Shown: in pieces, positions 31,198 through 31,382 of the stretch
Layout of the letters: each line of letters opens with the position of its first letter
How positions within the stretch are numbered: the stretch's first letter is position 1
Source of the DNA: a virus
Length of the DNA: 31,382 bases
IMG/VR virus record: IMGVR_UViG_3300018428_000104
Span: 1-31,382 of that record
Strand: one strand, 5' to 3'
Translations under genes and position numbers: made by a program
Notes under the pieces: generated by a model
Told to the model about the DNA's origin: nothing
Database searches by the model: none
The model's input: the letters and a program-made list of their open reading frames with translations, nothing else

Positions 31198-31382
31198 AAA
31201 CTCCCACTGACTGATGAGATTTGTAGACATCTTGCAGACACTGAAGATCGTCCATTCACTTCTATTGAGATGGATAACATGCGTGACGCTGCTGATTGGC
31301 AGTTGGAGCAGGTGATTGAGTGGTTACGCGACACACATGAAGAACACATTGGTCTTCTTGCCGTTATTAAAGACCTTCGAGA
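31189..31382 (+). CDS. second copy of duplicated small protein, 3' end outside window
   Basis: Starts with MTDKLPLTDE, with GGAGG (31177-31181) seven bases before the ATG, and runs open to the window edge (64 complete codons). The MRDAADWQLEQVIEW segment (31-45) is shared with the first copy, and the end reads LLAVIKDLR. Mostly helical and acidic; function unknown. This family of small paralogous proteins appears in series in some cyanophage genomes, as I recall. Confidence 0.8.
   Translation, partial: MTDKLPLTDEICRHLADTEDRPFTSIEMDNMRDAADWQLEQVIEWLRDTHEEHIGLLAVIKDLR

Noticed and set aside
1-31382. CRISPR array, insertion sequence or integrase with attachment site
   Set aside because: No regularly spaced repeats, transposase or integrase motifs, or terminal inverted repeats were seen; the only repeats are the promoter pair near tRNA-Glu/Ile and the small-gene duplication at the right edge.

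Overview
The window reads as part of the genome of a T4-like cyanophage (a contractile-tailed myovirus of marine Synechococcus/Prochlorococcus). The main evidence is host-derived photosynthesis genes: a CpeT-like bilin lyase gene, a CP12 gene and a PebS-type phycoerythrobilin synthase gene. These sit beside T4-style late promoters (ATAAATA), a tRNA cluster, very large tail genes and dense runs of small overlapping genes. Every gene recognised is on the + strand.

Layout. (1) 1-2333 is a tRNA island: Lys (cut by the window edge), Glu, Ile, Leu(TAA), Leu(TAG), Asp, Thr, Ala and Asn. It is interrupted at 477-1724 by three small protein genes (an unknown, cpeT, and an HNH nuclease). Two near-identical sigma70-like promoters with inverted repeats precede tRNA-Glu and tRNA-Ile, and several spacers fold into long hairpins. 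(2) 2349-3544 is an AT-rich, translationally coupled pair: a 2OG-Fe(II) oxygenase and a SAM methyltransferase. (3) 3579-23289 is a late virion module behind a perfect TATAAATA promoter. It holds a 3479-residue beta-helix/tail-fibre-like giant, three tail-collar proteins (one with Ig-like repeats), a tail-assembly-chaperone-like protein and two unknowns. It closes with a terminator-like hairpin at 23301-23330.

(4) 23337-28549 starts with an SF2 helicase with visibly different codon use. A compact run of small genes follows, mostly overlapping by 1-11 bases: a glutaredoxin-like protein lacking the first active-site Cys, a one-pass membrane protein, CP12, PebS, and several unknowns, including a 236-residue orphan just after pebS. 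(5) 28532-31382 has two further sigma70-like promoters, small conserved-looking cyanophage genes, a second 2OG oxygenase, a Lys-rich CxxC protein and, at the right edge, a tandem duplication of a small gene whose first copy is broken by an in-frame TGA.

Taken together, the phage appears to carry its own tRNAs next to AT-rich late tail genes, and genes that alter host bilin chemistry (PebS, CpeT) and switch off the Calvin cycle (CP12). Functions come from motifs recognised by eye. No database search was possible, and unknown genes are labelled as such.
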